DNA of 64,000 bases from Caballeronia sordidicola (GCF_001544455.2 NZ_FCOC02000001.1:372001-436000); one strand, 5' to 3'; positions 22,355 to 33,325 are shown, counted from the first letter of the stretch. Numbers and translations: made by a program. Notes: generated by a model not told the origin, from the sequence alone.

Positions 22355-24061
22355 ATGACCCGAATCGTCACCCGCGCCCCCTCTCCCGCCGACGCCGCCG
22401 TCCTCGTGCGCCACGGCGTTCACCCGGTTATCGCGCGGCTGTATGCGTCGCGTGGCGTGTGTTCGCCGGACGAAATCGAAACCGAACTGAAAAAACTGCA
22501 CGCGCCTGTGGGACTGAAGGGCTGCGACGAAGCAGCGGTCGTGCTCGCCGATGCCCTCACGGCGAAACGCCGCATGCTCGTGGTAGCCGATTACGATTGC
22601 GACGGCGCGACCGCCTGCGCGGTCGCCGTTCGCGGTCTGCGGATGTTCGGTGCGCAGATCGATTATCTGGTGCCAAATCGCTTCGAATACGGCTACGGCT
22701 TGACGCCCGAAATCGTTGCGCTGGCTGCCAGCGGCCCGGGCGGCAAGCCCGATTTGCTGATTACCGTGGACAACGGCATTGCCAGCGTGGACGGCGTACA
22801 AGCGGCGAATGCACTGGGCATCGATGTCCTCGTCACTGACCATCACCTGCCCGGCGACGAGCTTCCGCCTGCGCGCGCCATCGTGAATCCCAACCAGCCA
22901 GGTTGCGGATTTCCGAGTAAATGCATCGCGGGCGTGGGCGTGATCTTCTACGTGCTGCTCGCGTTGCGCGCAGAATTGCGCCGTCGCAACGCGTTCACGG
23001 ATGACGCGCCCGAACCGCGCCTTGACGGCCTGCTCGACCTGGTGGCGCTCGGAACGGTCGCCGACGTGGTCAAGCTCGATCCGAACAACCGGATCCTGGT
23101 GGCGCAGGGCCTGAAGCGGATTCGTGCGGGACGCATGCAGCCGGGCATCGCGGCGCTGTTTCGCGCGGCGGCACGCGACGCGCGTGCCGCGTCGGGCTTC
23201 GATCTTGGCTTTGCGCTCGGCCCTCGGCTGAATGCGGCCGGACGGCTCTCCGATATGTCGCTCGGCATTGAATGCCTGATCACCGACGACATTGGCCGCG
23301 CGTGGGAACTCGCGCAGCAACTGGATTCCATCAACCGCGAGCGGCGCGAAATCGAAGCCGGCATGCAGGAGCAGGCGCTGGAAGAACTGGCGAGCATCGA
23401 TCCAGCCGATTCGGCAACGCTCACGCTCTTCAATCCGGCGTGGCATCAAGGCGTGATCGGGATCGTCGCCGGGCGTTTGAAGGAGAAGTTTCATCGACCG
23501 TCGTTCACGTTTGCACATGCGGACGAAAGCGGGGTTTTATCGAAGGGATCGGGGCGCTCGATCGTCGGATTTCACCTGCGCGATGCGGTGGACCTGATTT
23601 CCAAACGCGAACCGGGAATGATCGTGAAATTCGGCGGTCACGCGATGGCCGCGGGAATGACCATTGTCACGGCCGATATCCCGCGCTTCACCGCGGCGTT
23701 TGAAACGGTCGGGCGCGAGTGGCTGACAACGGACGCTTTATCGCGTGTGGTTGAAACGGACGGCGAACTCGAAGACGCCTATTTCACGCCGCAATTCGTC
23801 GAACTGATCGATAACGCGGTGTGGGGCCAAGGCTTTCCCGCGCCCGTGTTCTCCGGCGAGTTCGAAGTGGCGTCGCAGGCGCTGGTGAAGGACAAGCACC
23901 TCAAGCTGCAATTGCGGCGCGGCCAGCAGCGCTTCAACGCCATCTGGTTCAATCACACGGACACGTTGCCGAACCGGGCGATGGTGGCATACCGGCTGGT
24001 TTCCGACACGTGGAACGGCGTGGCGCGCGTGCAGATGATCGTGGAACATGCGCTGGGATGA
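22355..24061 (+). CDS. recJ: Single-stranded-DNA-specific exonuclease RecJ
   Basis: 5'-3' single-strand exonuclease for recombination and mismatch repair, 568 residues. DHH-family motifs appear in order: VADYDCDGATA near 80, LITVDNGIASVDG near 138, VLVTDHHLPGDELP near 160, and the DHHA1 region with KGSGRSIVGFHLRDA and GGHAMAAGMTI. I chose the ATG at 22355; the frame is open to 22319 but that part overlaps the end of the upstream gene. prfB follows after about 90 bases. Confidence 0.97.
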   Translation: MTRIVTRAPSPADAAVLVRHGVHPVIARLYASRGVCSPDEIETELKKLHAPVGLKGCDEAAVVLADALTAKRRMLVVADYDCDGATACAVAVRGLRMFGAQIDYLVPNRFEYGYGLTPEIVALAASGPGGKPDLLITVDNGIASVDGVQAANALGIDVLVTDHHLPGDELPPARAIVNPNQPGCGFPSKCIAGVGVIFYVLLALRAELRRRNAFTDDAPEPRLDGLLDLVALGTVADVVKLDPNNRILVAQGLKRIRAGRMQPGIAALFRAAARDARAASGFDLGFALGPRLNAAGRLSDMSLGIECLITDDIGRAWELAQQLDSINRERREIEAGMQEQALEELASIDPADSATLTLFNPAWHQGVIGIVAGRLKEKFHRPSFTFAHADESGVLSKGSGRSIVGFHLRDAVDLISKREPGMIVKFGGHAMAAGMTIVTADIPRFTAAFETVGREWLTTDALSRVVETDGELEDAYFTPQFVELIDNAVWGQGFPAPVFSGEFEVASQALVKDKHLKLQLRRGQQRFNAIWFNHTDTLPNRAMVAYRLVSDTWNGVARVQMIVEHALG

Positions 24062-24151
24062 AACCCGTATGCCCATCCTGCGCGCCCGCCCAGCACGCGT
24101 TGCGGCTAAGTTATAATTTCGCTCTTAGCCAAAAAACCTGAAAACGATCAA

Positions 24152-25256
24152 ATGGAAGCGGAACGCCTAAACGCAATCGAGAACCTCCTCGCCGACCTGC
24201 GCCATCGCGCTGGCGAGCTCCGGGGGTATCTTTGACTACGACGCCAAGGCTTTACGCCTAGACGAAGTCAACCGGGTTCTGGAAGACCCGAACGTCTGGA
24301 ACGATTCGAAAAACGCCCAGGCGCTAGGGCGCGAAAAGAAACTGCTCGACGGTGTCGTCACCACCATCACGGACCTCGATAACGATCTTCGCGACACGCA
24401 GGATCTCTTCGACATGGCCCGCGAAGAAAACGACGAAGACACGCTCGTCTCGTGCGAAACAGACGCGGCGGCGCTTCAAAAACGTGTCGAAGACATGGAA
24501 TTCCGCCGGATGTTCTCGAATCCGGCCGACCCGAACAATTGCTTTATCGACATCCAGGCAGGCGCCGGCGGCACGGAAGCGTGCGACTGGGCGGCCATGC
24601 TGATGCGCCAGTATCTGCGCTACTGCGAGCGCAAGGGTTTCAAGACCGAAGTGCTGGAAGAATCCGACGGCGACGTAGCCGGCATCAAAAGCGCGACCAT
24701 CAAGGTGGAAGGCGAGTACGCATACGGTTTCCTGCGTACGGAAACAGGCGTTCACCGGCTCGTGCGCAAGTCGCCGTTCGATTCGTCGGGCGGACGCCAT
24801 ACGTCGTTTTCATCTATCTTCGTTTATCCGGAAGTCGACGATTCCATCGAAATCGATATCAATCCGGCCGACATTCGCACGGACACCTATCGCGCGTCGG
24901 GCGCCGGCGGCCAGCACATCAACAAGACCGATTCCGCGGTGCGCTTGACGCACGGGCCGACGGGCATTGTCGTGCAGTGCCAGAACGACCGCTCGCAGCA
25001 CCGGAACCGCGCCGAAGCCATGATGATGTTGAAGGCCAAGCTGTACGAGTTCGAAATGCGCAAGCGCCAGGTCGAGAAAGACAACCTGGAAAACAGCAAG
25101 ACCGACGTGGGCTGGGGTCACCAGATTCGCTCGTACGTGCTCGATAACAGCCGGATCAAGGATCTGCGCACGAACGTGGAAATCAGCAACACGAAATCCG
25201 TGCTCGATGGCGATCTGGACGACTTCATCAGCGCCAGCCTGAAACAGGGCGTGTAA
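24152..25256 (+). CDS. prfB: Peptide chain release factor 2, with programmed +1 frameshift
   Basis: RF2 recognises UGA and UAA stop codons. The gene is split: frame 0 runs 24152-24232, then an in-frame UGA at 24233-24235; ribosomes shift +1 so that translation resumes with GAC at 24234 and continues to 25256, giving 367 residues. The slippery CTT-TGA and the upstream GGGGG Shine-Dalgarno-like block are classic. The product has the SPF tripeptide ([11 protein letters not shown]) and the GGQ motif ([18 protein letters not shown]). RF2 controls its own level through this shift. lysS is next downstream. Confidence 0.97.
24221..24236 (+). promoter_or_regulatory. prfB programmed frameshift signal
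   Basis: Shine-Dalgarno-like GGGGG three bases before the slippery CTT codon (codon 27), followed by UGA and C. This matches the autoregulatory site known from E. coli prfB. Confidence 0.97.
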
Positions 25257-25392
25257 GCGAGGCGCCTGATTCAAGGCAGCCTCACAGCGTTTTTTTTTGC
25301 GGCCCTCCACCGGACCACGTTTGCCATCGCGACACATTCCCCGGCCGGCCGCATTCACCGTCGCATTCACCGCATTCATCGCCGAAGACATC

Positions 25393-26919
25393 ATGACCGA
25401 ACCGACTCAGCCGGGCGCCGCTCCCGAACTGGAAGAGAACCAGATCCTCGCCGAGCGTCGCGACAAACTCCGTGCGCTGCGCGAGCTTGGCGTCGCATAC
25501 CCGAACGACTTCCGTCCGACGCATCAAGCCGCCGCACTGCAATCCGACTACGCCAGCAAAGACAAGGAGGCGCTCGAAGCCGAGCCGCTGCAAGTCGCGA
25601 TAGCCGGCCGGATGATGCTGAAACGCGTGATGGGCAAGGCGAGCTTTGCGACGGTGCAGGACGGCAGCGGCCAGATCCAGTTCTTCATCACGCCCGCTGA
25701 CGTGGGCCAGGATGTCTACGACGCGTTCAAGAAGTGGGACCTGGGTGACATCGTCGCGTCGAAGGGCGTCCTGTTTCGCACCAACAAGGGCGAATTGTCC
25801 GTCCGGTGTACGGAGTTGCGCCTTCTGACCAAGGCGCTGCGCCCTCTTCCCGACAAATTCCACGGTCTTGCCGATCAGGAAATGCGCTATCGCCAGCGTT
25901 ATGTCGACCTGATCGTGACGCCGGAAACGCGCCAGACGTTTATTGCGCGGACGAAGGCGTTTGCGTCGATCCGCAGTTTCATGGCGAAGGCGAATTTCAT
26001 GGAAGTGGAAACGCCCATGCTGCACCCGATTCCGGGCGGCGCGGCGGCAAAGCCGTTCGTCACGCATCACAACGCGCTCGACATGCAAATGTTCCTGCGT
26101 ATTGCGCCTGAGCTGTATTTGAAGCGGCTGGTCGTCGGCGGTTTTGAACGCGTGTTCGAGATCAACCGCAATTTCCGCAACGAAGGGGTGTCGCCGCGAC
26201 ACAACCCCGAGTTCACCATGATGGAGTTTTACGCCGCGTACACGGATTACACGTGGATGATGGACTTCACCGAAGCGCTGATTCGCCAGGCCGCCATCGA
26301 CGCACGCGGCACCGCGAATATCACGTATCAGGGGCGCGAACTCGATTTGTCGAAGCCGTTTCACCGGCTGACGATTTGCGAGGCGATTCAGAAGTACGCG
26401 CCGCAATACACGAACGAACAACTCGCCGATGCCGCGTTCCTGCGCACGGAGTTGAAGAAGTTTGGCGTGGATGCATCGCAGCCGCAGTTCCTGAATGCCG
26501 GCGTTGGATCGCTGCAGCTTGCGTTGTTCGAGGAAACAGCGGAGTCGCAATTGTGGGAGCCGACGTTCATTGTCGACTATCCGCTGGAGGTGTCGCCGCT
26601 GGCGCGGGCGTCGGATACGGCTCCGGGAATCACCGAGCGTTTCGAGTTGTTCATCACTGGGCGCGAGATTGCGAACGGTTTTTCCGAGTTGAACGATCCC
26701 GAAGATCAGGCCGCGCGTTTTCAGAAGCAAGTCGACCAGAAGGATGCCGGCGACGAAGAAGCCATGTTCTATGACGCCGACTACATTCGCGCGCTCGAAC
26801 ACGGCATGCCGCCAACGGGCGGTTGCGGAATTGGTATCGACCGGTTGGTGATGCTGCTCACCGACAGCCCAAGCATTCGCGACGTGATCCTGTTCCCGCA
26901 TTTGCGTCGAGAAGACTGA
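25393..26919 (+). CDS. lysS: Lysyl-tRNA synthetase, class II
   Basis: Class II aminoacyl-tRNA synthetase for lysine, 508 residues. An OB-fold anticodon-binding domain covers about 55-180. Motif 2 reads [20 protein letters not shown] and motif 3 [20 protein letters not shown] used the ATG at 25393 because similarity starts at MTEPTQPG; the open frame to 25297 is low-complexity. The prfB-lysS order is standard. A terminator follows at 26944-26969. Confidence 0.97.
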   Translation: MTEPTQPGAAPELEENQILAERRDKLRALRELGVAYPNDFRPTHQAAALQSDYASKDKEALEAEPLQVAIAGRMMLKRVMGKASFATVQDGSGQIQFFITPADVGQDVYDAFKKWDLGDIVASKGVLFRTNKGELSVRCTELRLLTKALRPLPDKFHGLADQEMRYRQRYVDLIVTPETRQTFIARTKAFASIRSFMAKANFMEVETPMLHPIPGGAAAKPFVTHHNALDMQMFLRIAPELYLKRLVVGGFERVFEINRNFRNEGVSPRHNPEFTMMEFYAAYTDYTWMMDFTEALIRQAAIDARGTANITYQGRELDLSKPFHRLTICEAIQKYAPQYTNEQLADAAFLRTELKKFGVDASQPQFLNAGVGSLQLALFEETAESQLWEPTFIVDYPLEVSPLARASDTAPGITERFELFITGREIANGFSELNDPEDQAARFQKQVDQKDAGDEEAMFYDADYIRALEHGMPPTGGCGIGIDRLVMLLTDSPSIRDVILFPHLRRED

Positions 26920-26943
26920 TCCGCTTAGTGACAGCACGTTTGT

Positions 26944-26969
26944 AAAAAAGGCGCGAAAGCGCCTTTTTT
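26944..26969 (+). terminator. Intrinsic terminator after lysS
   Basis: 11-bp stem (26944-26954 with 26959-26969), GAAA tetraloop and a six-T run. Confidence 0.93.
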
Positions 26970-27223
26970 GCGTCATGGCATGCGGCCGAGTTTGTAACTA
27001 TAGGTAAAAACAGACATTTGAGCGGCTGCGTCAATGGGTTTATATGGGCGAAAACCCTTGGCGGAGCGAGCTTCTGAGCAAACCGCGCTCCCGGTGCGTT
27101 TCTTGCATTATCCGTTCACATCTAAAACGTTACAACTTGATAAACCTGGCATTCCGATGTGAGCCACACTTCTATCGTCACATCGAGCAACGTCACACTC
27201 TGCCTTGAGACGGAGGTTCAAAA
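26970..27223. other. Intergenic region before the glycine-zipper gene
   Basis: About 250 bases (300 from the lysS stop) with no gene seen. It presumably holds the promoter of the next gene, whose GGAGG ribosome site lies at about 27210-27214. Confidence 0.5.
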
Positions 27224-27940
27224 ATGGATAACAGCAGCAACAACATGACCACACCCAATTCGCCGAACCGCAAGATTCATCCATTGGTCGCCACCGCTGC
27301 GGGCGCGGTCATCATCGCCAGTCTGGCTGCAACGGCTGCCGTAACCGGCCTGTTTCCGAAAGCGTCGAGCACGTCGCCTGTGAACGACCAGACGCAGGCG
27401 GCGCAAGTCGCGACGCAACCGGCCGCGCCCACGGCCGCTCAGGTTCAAGCGCAGCAACAAGCCGCTCAGCAGCAAGCACAGCAGGCTCAACAGGCGCGGC
27501 TTGCTCAGCAGCAAGCCGCGCAAGAGCAGCAGGCTCGCCAGGTGGCGCAGCAACAGCCCGTGCAACAGCCAAACTACGCGCAACAGCAACCGGCGCAACC
27601 TGCGTATTGCTCGACGTGCGGCACCGTTGAAGCCATCTCGGCAGTAAAGCGCGAAGGTCACGGCACGGGTATCGGCGCAGTCGGCGGTGCGGTGGCGGGT
27701 GGCCTTATCGGTAACCAGTTTGGCCGCGGAGGCGGTCGTACCGGCATGACGATTCTCGGCGCGCTCGGCGGCGGTCTCGGCGGCAACGCGGTCGAAAAAC
27801 ATCTGCGCAGCGAAACCGATTATTCGGTACGCGTACACATGGAAAACGGCAAGACCCGCTACTTCACGTATCGTCAGCCGCCGCCGTTCAGCCAGGGCCA
27901 ACGCGTGCGCATCGAAAACGGCACGCTTGCGGCTGGCTAA
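27224..27940 (+). CDS. Glycine-zipper 2TM-domain envelope protein with Gln/Ala linker
   Basis: A 238-residue protein anchored by one N-terminal membrane segment (LVATAAGAVIIASLAATAAV, about 21-40). A long Gln/Ala linker follows (about 55-120), rich in AQQQAAQQ-type repeats. The C-terminal half holds a glycine-zipper 2TM motif (GTGIGAVGGAVAGGLIGNQFG) with a second half GALGGGLGGNAVEKH, then a domain with YSVRVHMENGKTRYFTY. Relatives are envelope proteins of the SlyB/RcnB-like group; the exact role is not known. A terminator follows. Confidence 0.8.
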   Translation: MDNSSNNMTTPNSPNRKIHPLVATAAGAVIIASLAATAAVTGLFPKASSTSPVNDQTQAAQVATQPAAPTAAQVQAQQQAAQQQAQQAQQARLAQQQAAQEQQARQVAQQQPVQQPNYAQQQPAQPAYCSTCGTVEAISAVKREGHGTGIGAVGGAVAGGLIGNQFGRGGGRTGMTILGALGGGLGGNAVEKHLRSETDYSVRVHMENGKTRYFTYRQPPPFSQGQRVRIENGTLAAG

Positions 27941-27959
27941 CCCACACCGCTGCAAAAGC

Positions 27960-27991
27960 AAAACGGCGACTCCACTTGGAGCCGCCGTTTT
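27960..27991 (+). terminator. Intrinsic terminator between the glycine-zipper gene and iscX
   Basis: 14-bp stem (27960-27973 with 27978-27991) with one mismatch and an ACTT loop, A-rich and T-rich at its ends. It can serve the convergent iscX end as well. Confidence 0.85.
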
Positions 27992-28012
27992 ATTTTCCAG
28001 CGAGCACTGAAT

Positions 28013-28210
28013 TCAATAATCCGCGTCTTCAATCCACGCTGCCTGGATGGCCTCGAGAATGCGCTCGTTGGATTTTTCGGGATCGTCGTCGAAGCCCACC
28101 AACTCCGTCACCCACCGATGCAAATCCGTAAACCGCACAAACTGCGGATCGACGTCCTGATGCGCGTCGGTCAATGCCATCGCGATGTCCTGCGTGTCTG
28201 TCCACTTCAT
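28013..28210 (-). CDS. iscX: Fe-S assembly protein IscX
   Basis: Small acidic protein, 65 residues, last gene of the isc operon. IscX binds IscS and iron and modulates sulfur transfer. The family pattern is clear: MKWTDTQDIAMAL, VRFTDLHRWV and ERILEAIQAAWIED. It follows fdx with a 34-base gap. Confidence 0.96.
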   Translation of the reverse strand: MKWTDTQDIAMALTDAHQDVDPQFVRFTDLHRWVTELVGFDDDPEKSNERILEAIQAAWIEDADY

Positions 28211-28244
28211 GGCAAGCGCTCCTGTCTCAAGGTCCCTGATACGT

Positions 28245-28586
28245 TCAGTGATTCTCTTTGGCGTGGTTGATGGTGTAGCGCGGGATCTCGACCACGAGAT
28301 CCTCGTCAGCGGGCGCCATCGCCTGACATGATAACCGCGACGTCGGTTCGAGTCCCCATGCCTTGTCGAGCAAATCGTCCTCGTCTTCTTCAGACGGAAC
28401 CAGCGCGTTGAAGCCCTCGCGAATGATTACGTGGCACGTCGTGCAGGCGCACGATTTCTCGCACGCGTGCTCGATCTCGATGCCGTTATCCAGCAAGTTG
28501 TCGCAAATACTCTTCGATGTATCCGCGTCGATCACCGCGCCATCCGGGCACAATTCAACGTGGGGTAAAACTACGATCTGGGGCAT
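28245..28586 (-). CDS. fdx: ISC-system [2Fe-2S] ferredoxin
   Basis: Adrenodoxin-type [2Fe-2S] ferredoxin of 113 residues that supplies electrons for Fe-S cluster assembly. Cluster cysteines appear in EHACEKSCACTTCHV (about residues 41-53), with the fourth in LSCQAMAP near 85. The acidic surface NALVPSEEDEDDLLD is typical for IscS/IscU contact. A GGAAAGAAG ribosome site precedes the ATG at 28584-28586. Confidence 0.96.
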   Translation of the reverse strand: MPQIVVLPHVELCPDGAVIDADTSKSICDNLLDNGIEIEHACEKSCACTTCHVIIREGFNALVPSEEDEDDLLDKAWGLEPTSRLSCQAMAPADEDLVVEIPRYTINHAKENH

Positions 28587-28616
28587 GACTTCTTTCCGTT
28601 CTATGTCGTTATGGGC

Positions 28617-30482
28617 TCAGACTTCGTCGAGCCTGCGGCCGGCGAGCGCACGGCGAATGCTCTTGTTCATGCGGCGGGCGGCGAATTCATCGGTGGCGGC
28701 GGCCAGTTCCTTGGTCGCCGCTTCGATGGCGTCGGTGCTGTCGCCTGTCGTCACGGTCGCGAGTCGGGTAATCAATGCTTCGATATTCGCGCGCTCGGCC
28801 GCATCGAGCAATTCGCTGTCGGCGCTCAACGCGGCTTGCGATGCCTCGACCAGACGCTGTGCATCGACCTGCGCTTCACGCAGCGCGCGGGCGCGCATGT
28901 CGACTTCGGCCGTGGTGAAGCTTTCTTCCAGCATGCGGGCGACGTCGTCGTCGGCGAGACCGTAGGAAGGCTTGACCACCACCGACGCCTCCACGCCCGA
29001 CAATTGTTCACGCGCGAATACGGACAGCAAACCATCGGCGTCCACCTGATAGGTCACGCGAATACGCGCGGCGCCAGCGGCCATCGGCGGGATGCCACGC
29101 AGTTCAAAACGCGCAAGCGACCGGCAATCGGACACGAGTTCGCGTTCGCCTTGCACCACATGAATTGCCATCGCGGTCTGGCCGTCCTTGAACGTCGTGA
29201 AATCCTGCGCGCGCGCGACTGGAATGGTCGAATTGCGCGGGATGATTTTTTCCGTCAAGCCACCCATTGTTTCGACGCCAAGCGACAGCGGAATGACATC
29301 GAGCAGCAGCCAGTCATCGCCCTCCGCGCTGCGATTGCCCGCGAGCATATCGGCCTGGATCGCGGCGCCGAGCGCCACGACCTGGTCGGGATCGAGATTG
29401 ATCAACGGCGGCTGGCCGAAATACTCCTCGACCGCGCGCCGGATCACCGGCATGCGCGTTGCGCCGCCGACCATCACGACGCCCTTGATCTCCGACGCCG
29501 AGACCTTCGCGTCGCGCAGCGCCTTACGCGTCGGGGTCAACGTGCGGGCGACCAGTGCGGCGGTGAGCGTGGCGAACTCGCTTTCGGTGATCGTCAAATC
29601 GATCTTCTGACCGTCGGAGAACGTAGCCTCGACCCGCGCTTCGGGCGCGGACGACAACGCCTCCTTGGCCGTGCGCACGTGATCCAGAAGCAGGCGCACG
29701 TCTTCGGGCGTTGCCGGTTTCACATTGGTTTTCGCCAACACGTGCCGATACACCGCGACATCGAAATCATCGCCGCCGAGCGCCGAGTCGCCGCCCGCCG
29801 CGAGCACTTCGAAGACGCCTTTAGTGAGCTTGAGAATCGACAGGTCGAAGGTGCCGCCGCCAAGATCGTAGACCGCGTACAAACCTTCCGATGCATTGTC
29901 CAACCCGTAAGCAATGGCAGCGGCAGTCGGTTCGTTGAGCAGGCGCAACACGTTCAGGCCGGCGAGTTTCGCGGCGTCCTTGGTGGCCTGGCGCTGCGCT
30001 TCGTCGAAGTAGGCGGGCACCGTGATCACCGCGCCGACCAGGTCGTCGCCAAGTGAATCTTCCGCGCGATACCGCAATGTGGCCAAAATCTCCGCCGACA
30101 CTTCCACCGGACTTTTCACGCCATCGACAGTACGAATCTGCACCATGCCCGGCGCATCGACGAAATCGTAGGGCGCGTTTTCGGCGCCTTCCACCTCGCT
30201 CTTGCCGCGGCCCATGAAGCGCTTCACCGACACGATCGTATTGCGCGGATCGAGCGCCGCTTCTTCCTTCGCGATCCGGCCGATACGCCGTCCGCCCTTC
30301 TCCAGATACCGGACAACCGAAGGCAGCAGGTAATGACCTTCTTCGTCGGGCAGCACTTCGGCCACGCTGTTGCGCATGGCGGCCACCAGCGAATTGGTCG
30401 TACCGAGATCGATACCCACGGCGATGCGTCGCTGATGCGGCGCCGGCGCCATGCCGGGTTCTGAAATTTGGAGTAAAGCCAT
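28617..30482 (-). CDS. hscA: Hsp70-type Fe-S chaperone HscA
   Basis: Specialised Hsp70 of 621 residues that with HscB transfers clusters from IscU. The ATPase domain includes [13 protein letters not shown] near the N-terminus, the phosphate loop [16 protein letters not shown] near 197 and [18 protein letters not shown]. The substrate-binding domain follows with [22 protein letters not shown]. It expects the IscU motif LPPVK, which is present in this window's IscU. hscB lies 57 bases upstream. Confidence 0.97.
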   Translation of the reverse strand: MALLQISEPGMAPAPHQRRIAVGIDLGTTNSLVAAMRNSVAEVLPDEEGHYLLPSVVRYLEKGGRRIGRIAKEEAALDPRNTIVSVKRFMGRGKSEVEGAENAPYDFVDAPGMVQIRTVDGVKSPVEVSAEILATLRYRAEDSLGDDLVGAVITVPAYFDEAQRQATKDAAKLAGLNVLRLLNEPTAAAIAYGLDNASEGLYAVYDLGGGTFDLSILKLTKGVFEVLAAGGDSALGGDDFDVAVYRHVLAKTNVKPATPEDVRLLLDHVRTAKEALSSAPEARVEATFSDGQKIDLTITESEFATLTAALVARTLTPTRKALRDAKVSASEIKGVVMVGGATRMPVIRRAVEEYFGQPPLINLDPDQVVALGAAIQADMLAGNRSAEGDDWLLLDVIPLSLGVETMGGLTEKIIPRNSTIPVARAQDFTTFKDGQTAMAIHVVQGERELVSDCRSLARFELRGIPPMAAGAARIRVTYQVDADGLLSVFAREQLSGVEASVVVKPSYGLADDDVARMLEESFTTAEVDMRARALREAQVDAQRLVEASQAALSADSELLDAAERANIEALITRLATVTTGDSTDAIEAATKELAAATDEFAARRMNKSIRRALAGRRLDEV

Positions 30483-30538
30483 CGTTGATCTATGGGGTTG
30501 GTGTCGTCTGGTTTTAATGCGAGGGCTGCGCGTCCCGA

Positions 30539-31063
30539 TCAGTCGAGCTTTTCGATCTGGTTGCCGATCTCGCTCGCCACGCGCTCAATGAACATGAGCT
30601 GACGCACCGCTTCGCTCGCGGCCTGATCGGCGTGGCCGTCGATCAAAGCCGCCAGTTTTTCGAAGCGGATACGCTCCTGGTCGCGCAGTTCGTCAAGCAG
30701 GGTTTCGAGCGCGCCTACGTTCTTCGCTGCCGCCGCGTCTTCAATATTCTCGCGCCATTCCATTTGCTGCATCAGGAAGGCGGGTTCCATCGCCGTGTTG
30801 CTCTCGGCGTCGGCGTGTACGCCACGTAGCGACAAAATGTACGTCGCCCGTTTGAGCGGATCGCGCAACGTCTGGTAGGCCTCGTTCGCCCGCGTAGCCC
30901 ACTGCATGGCAACGCGCTTTTGCGCATCGCCCGCCGCTGCGAACCGGTCGGGATGAACCTGCGCCTGCACCGTGCGATACGCTTCGTCCAGCTTGGCGGA
31001 ATCGATGGCGTAAGCCGGCGGAAGACCGAACAGGTCGAAGTGACTGTCGTTGAGCGTAGCCAT
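30539..31063 (-). CDS. hscB: J-domain co-chaperone HscB
   Basis: 174-residue J-protein that recruits HscA to IscU. The J domain occupies the N-terminal half, with the catalytic HPD in [14 protein letters not shown]; the C-terminal three-helix part contacts IscU. I used the ATG at 31061-31063 because it gives the family length; a TTG at 31087 would add eight residues. Neither has a good ribosome site. A hairpin at 31106-31131 separates it from iscA. Confidence 0.95.
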   Translation of the reverse strand: MATLNDSHFDLFGLPPAYAIDSAKLDEAYRTVQAQVHPDRFAAAGDAQKRVAMQWATRANEAYQTLRDPLKRATYILSLRGVHADAESNTAMEPAFLMQQMEWRENIEDAAAAKNVGALETLLDELRDQERIRFEKLAALIDGHADQAASEAVRQLMFIERVASEIGNQIEKLD

Positions 31064-31105
31064 GGAAGGAGAAGTTGATAGACTCAAAAAGCAGTGACGC
31101 TAAAG

Positions 31106-31131
31106 AAAAAGGCGGCACGCGCCGCCTCTTT
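31106..31131 (-). repeat. Hairpin in the iscA-hscB spacer
   Basis: GGCGGC pairs with GCCGCC (31111-31116 with 31121-31126) and the stem extends through A/T pairs with one mismatch. No long T run follows in the minus direction. It may adjust downstream hscBA expression or be a weak terminator. Confidence 0.5.
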
Positions 31132-31148
31132 GCTGTTCTTTCAAGATG

Positions 31149-31472
31149 CTAGACGCGAAACGATTCGCCGCAGCCGCATTCGTCTTTCACATTCGGGTTG
31201 TTGAACTTGAATCCTTCGTTCAGCCCTTCGCGCGCAAAGTCCAGTTCGGTGCCGTCGATATAAGCGAGGCTCTTCGGATCGACAATGATCTTCACGCCCG
31301 CCGACTCGAACACCTGATCTTCCGGCGCGAGTTCATCCACATATTCGAGCTTGTAGGCGAGGCCCGAGCAGCCGGTCGTACGCACGCCAAGGCGCAGGCC
31401 GAGGCCCTTGCCGCGTCGAACCAGATACTTCTGCACGTGCTGTGCTGCCTTGTCCGTCAACGTGATTGCCAT
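31149..31472 (-). CDS. iscA: Iron-sulfur cluster assembly protein IscA
   Basis: A-type Fe-S carrier of 107 residues. The three conserved cysteines are present: Cys35 (TTGCSGLAY) and Cys99/Cys101 (ECGCGESF). It receives clusters from IscU and passes them to [4Fe-4S] targets. It lies between iscU and hscB in the standard order. Confidence 0.96.
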   Translation of the reverse strand: MAITLTDKAAQHVQKYLVRRGKGLGLRLGVRTTGCSGLAYKLEYVDELAPEDQVFESAGVKIIVDPKSLAYIDGTELDFAREGLNEGFKFNNPNVKDECGCGESFRV

Positions 31473-31614
31473 AGTCTCTCATCGGCAGCGGTTGTGCCCG
31501 GTGAACCACTTTCCGGTCTCGTACGCTGCAGCCTTGCTTTGAATCGAAAACCAGGGCGCCTGGATATTCTTGAAACCACAGCGCCCTTCCCTGATAACTG
31601 ACTGCGTGAAGCGC

Positions 31615-32043
31615 TTACGCCGCGTGTTGCTTCGCTTCCACCGAAGCGGTTTCCGCAGCGCCCGCACCGTGACGTTGCTTGTAGTCCGCAACGGCGGCCT
31701 TGATTGCGTCTTCAGCGAGGATCGAACAGTGGATCTTCACCGGCGGCAATGCCAGTTCTTCAGCAATGTGGGTGTTCTTGATCGTCAGCGCCTGATCCAG
31801 CGTCTTGCCCTTGACCCACTCGGTCACGAGCGAGCTTGAAGCAATGGCCGAACCGCAGCCATACGTCTTGAACTTCGCGTCTTCGATCACGCCGTCCGCG
31901 CCCACGCGGATCTGCAGCTTCATGACGTCGCCGCATGCAGGCGCGCCGACCATGCCGGTGCCGACCGTATCGTCATCCTTGCCGAACGAACCGACGTTGC
32001 GCGGGTTTTCGTAGTGGTCCAGAACCTTGTCGCTATAAGCCAT
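31615..32043 (-). CDS. iscU: Fe-S cluster scaffold IscU
   Basis: 142-residue scaffold on which IscS, Fdx and iron build clusters. Cluster ligands Cys37, Cys63 and Cys106 are present, as is the HscA-recognition motif LPPVK at 99-103. The C-terminus has an extra Ala/Glu-rich tail after QRHGAGAAE. A strong AAGGAG ribosome site precedes the ATG at 32041-32043. Confidence 0.97.
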   Translation of the reverse strand: MAYSDKVLDHYENPRNVGSFGKDDDTVGTGMVGAPACGDVMKLQIRVGADGVIEDAKFKTYGCGSAIASSSLVTEWVKGKTLDQALTIKNTHIAEELALPPVKIHCSILAEDAIKAAVADYKQRHGAGAAETASVEAKQHAA

Positions 32044-32101
32044 GATTCAAACTCCTTGAATTCGTATGCGTGTGCGCTCGAACGCGGGCGCAACTCGTTG
32101 C

Positions 32102-33325
32102 TCAGTGTGCAGCCCACTGGATCGACGAAATGTCGATGCCGTCCTTATGCATTTCCCAAAGCGGCGACAAATCCCGCAGCTTCTGAATCTTGCCCTTCAG
32201 CAAATTGATCACGTAGTCGACGTCCTGCTCGGTCGTGAAGCGCCCGACCGTGAAGCGGATCGAGCTGTGCGCGAGTTCGTCGTTGCGGCCAAGCGCGCGC
32301 AACACATACGACGGTTCCAGCGAAGCCGATGTACAAGCCGAACCGGAAGACACCGCCACGTCCTTCACTGCCATGATCAGCGATTCGCCTTCAACGAAGT
32401 TGAAGCTGATGTTGAGGTTATGCGGGACGCGCGTTTCCATGTCGCCGTTCACATACACCTCTTCCATCTCAGACAGGCCTTTCAACAAGCGGTCGCGCAA
32501 CATGCGCACGCGTTCGTTTTCTGTCGCCATTTCTTCACGCGCGATGCGGAAAGCCTCACCCATCCCGACAATCTGATGGGTCGCGAGCGTACCCGAGCGC
32601 ATGCCGCGCTCGTGACCGCCGCCATGCATTTGCGCTTCAATACGAATGCGGGGTTTGCGACGCACGAACAACGCGCCGATACCCTTCGGGCCATATGTCT
32701 TGTGCGCCGAAAAAGACATCAGGTCGACTTTCAGCTTCTGCAGGTCGATTTCGATCTTGCCGGTGGCTTGCGCGGCATCGACATGAAACACAATGCCTTT
32801 TGCCCGCGTGATCTCGCCAATGGCCGCGACGTCCTGAATCACGCCGATTTCGTTGTTCACGTTCATCACGGACACGAGGATGGTGTCCGGCCGGATCGCG
32901 GCCTGGAACTTCTCCAGATCGAGCAAACCGTCGTCCTTGACATCCAGGTACGTGACTTCGAATCCTTCGCGTTCGAGTTCGCGGCAGGTATCGAGCACGG
33001 CCTTGTGCTCGGTCTTCACCGTGATGATGTGTTTGCCCTTGCTCTGGTAGAAATGCGCCGCACCCTTGATGGCGAGGTTGTCCGATTCCGTTGCGCCGGA
33101 CGTCCAGATGATTTCACGCGGGTCGCAATTGACCAGCTTCGCCACATTTTCGCGCGCTTCTTCGACCGCCCGCTCCGCATCCCAGCCGTACTGGTGACTA
33201 CGCGATGCCGGATTGCCAAACTGCTCGCGCAGATACGGGATCATCTTGTCCACCACGCGCGGGTCGACCGGAGTCGTTGCGCTGTAGTCCATGTAGATGG
33301 GCAGGTGGGGAATGTCGTTATTCAT
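32102..33325 (-). CDS. iscS: Cysteine desulfurase IscS
   Basis: PLP-dependent desulfurase of 407 residues that takes sulfur from cysteine for Fe-S clusters and tRNA thiolation. The PLP lysine is in [14 protein letters not shown] and the catalytic loop cysteine in [14 protein letters not shown]. The N-terminus [16 protein letters not shown] and the tail ending SSIQWAAH are typical. A CGGAG ribosome site precedes the ATG at 33323-33325. Confidence 0.98.
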   Translation of the reverse strand: MNNDIPHLPIYMDYSATTPVDPRVVDKMIPYLREQFGNPASRSHQYGWDAERAVEEARENVAKLVNCDPREIIWTSGATESDNLAIKGAAHFYQSKGKHIITVKTEHKAVLDTCRELEREGFEVTYLDVKDDGLLDLEKFQAAIRPDTILVSVMNVNNEIGVIQDVAAIGEITRAKGIVFHVDAAQATGKIEIDLQKLKVDLMSFSAHKTYGPKGIGALFVRRKPRIRIEAQMHGGGHERGMRSGTLATHQIVGMGEAFRIAREEMATENERVRMLRDRLLKGLSEMEEVYVNGDMETRVPHNLNISFNFVEGESLIMAVKDVAVSSGSACTSASLEPSYVLRALGRNDELAHSSIRFTVGRFTTEQDVDYVINLLKGKIQKLRDLSPLWEMHKDGIDISSIQWAAH

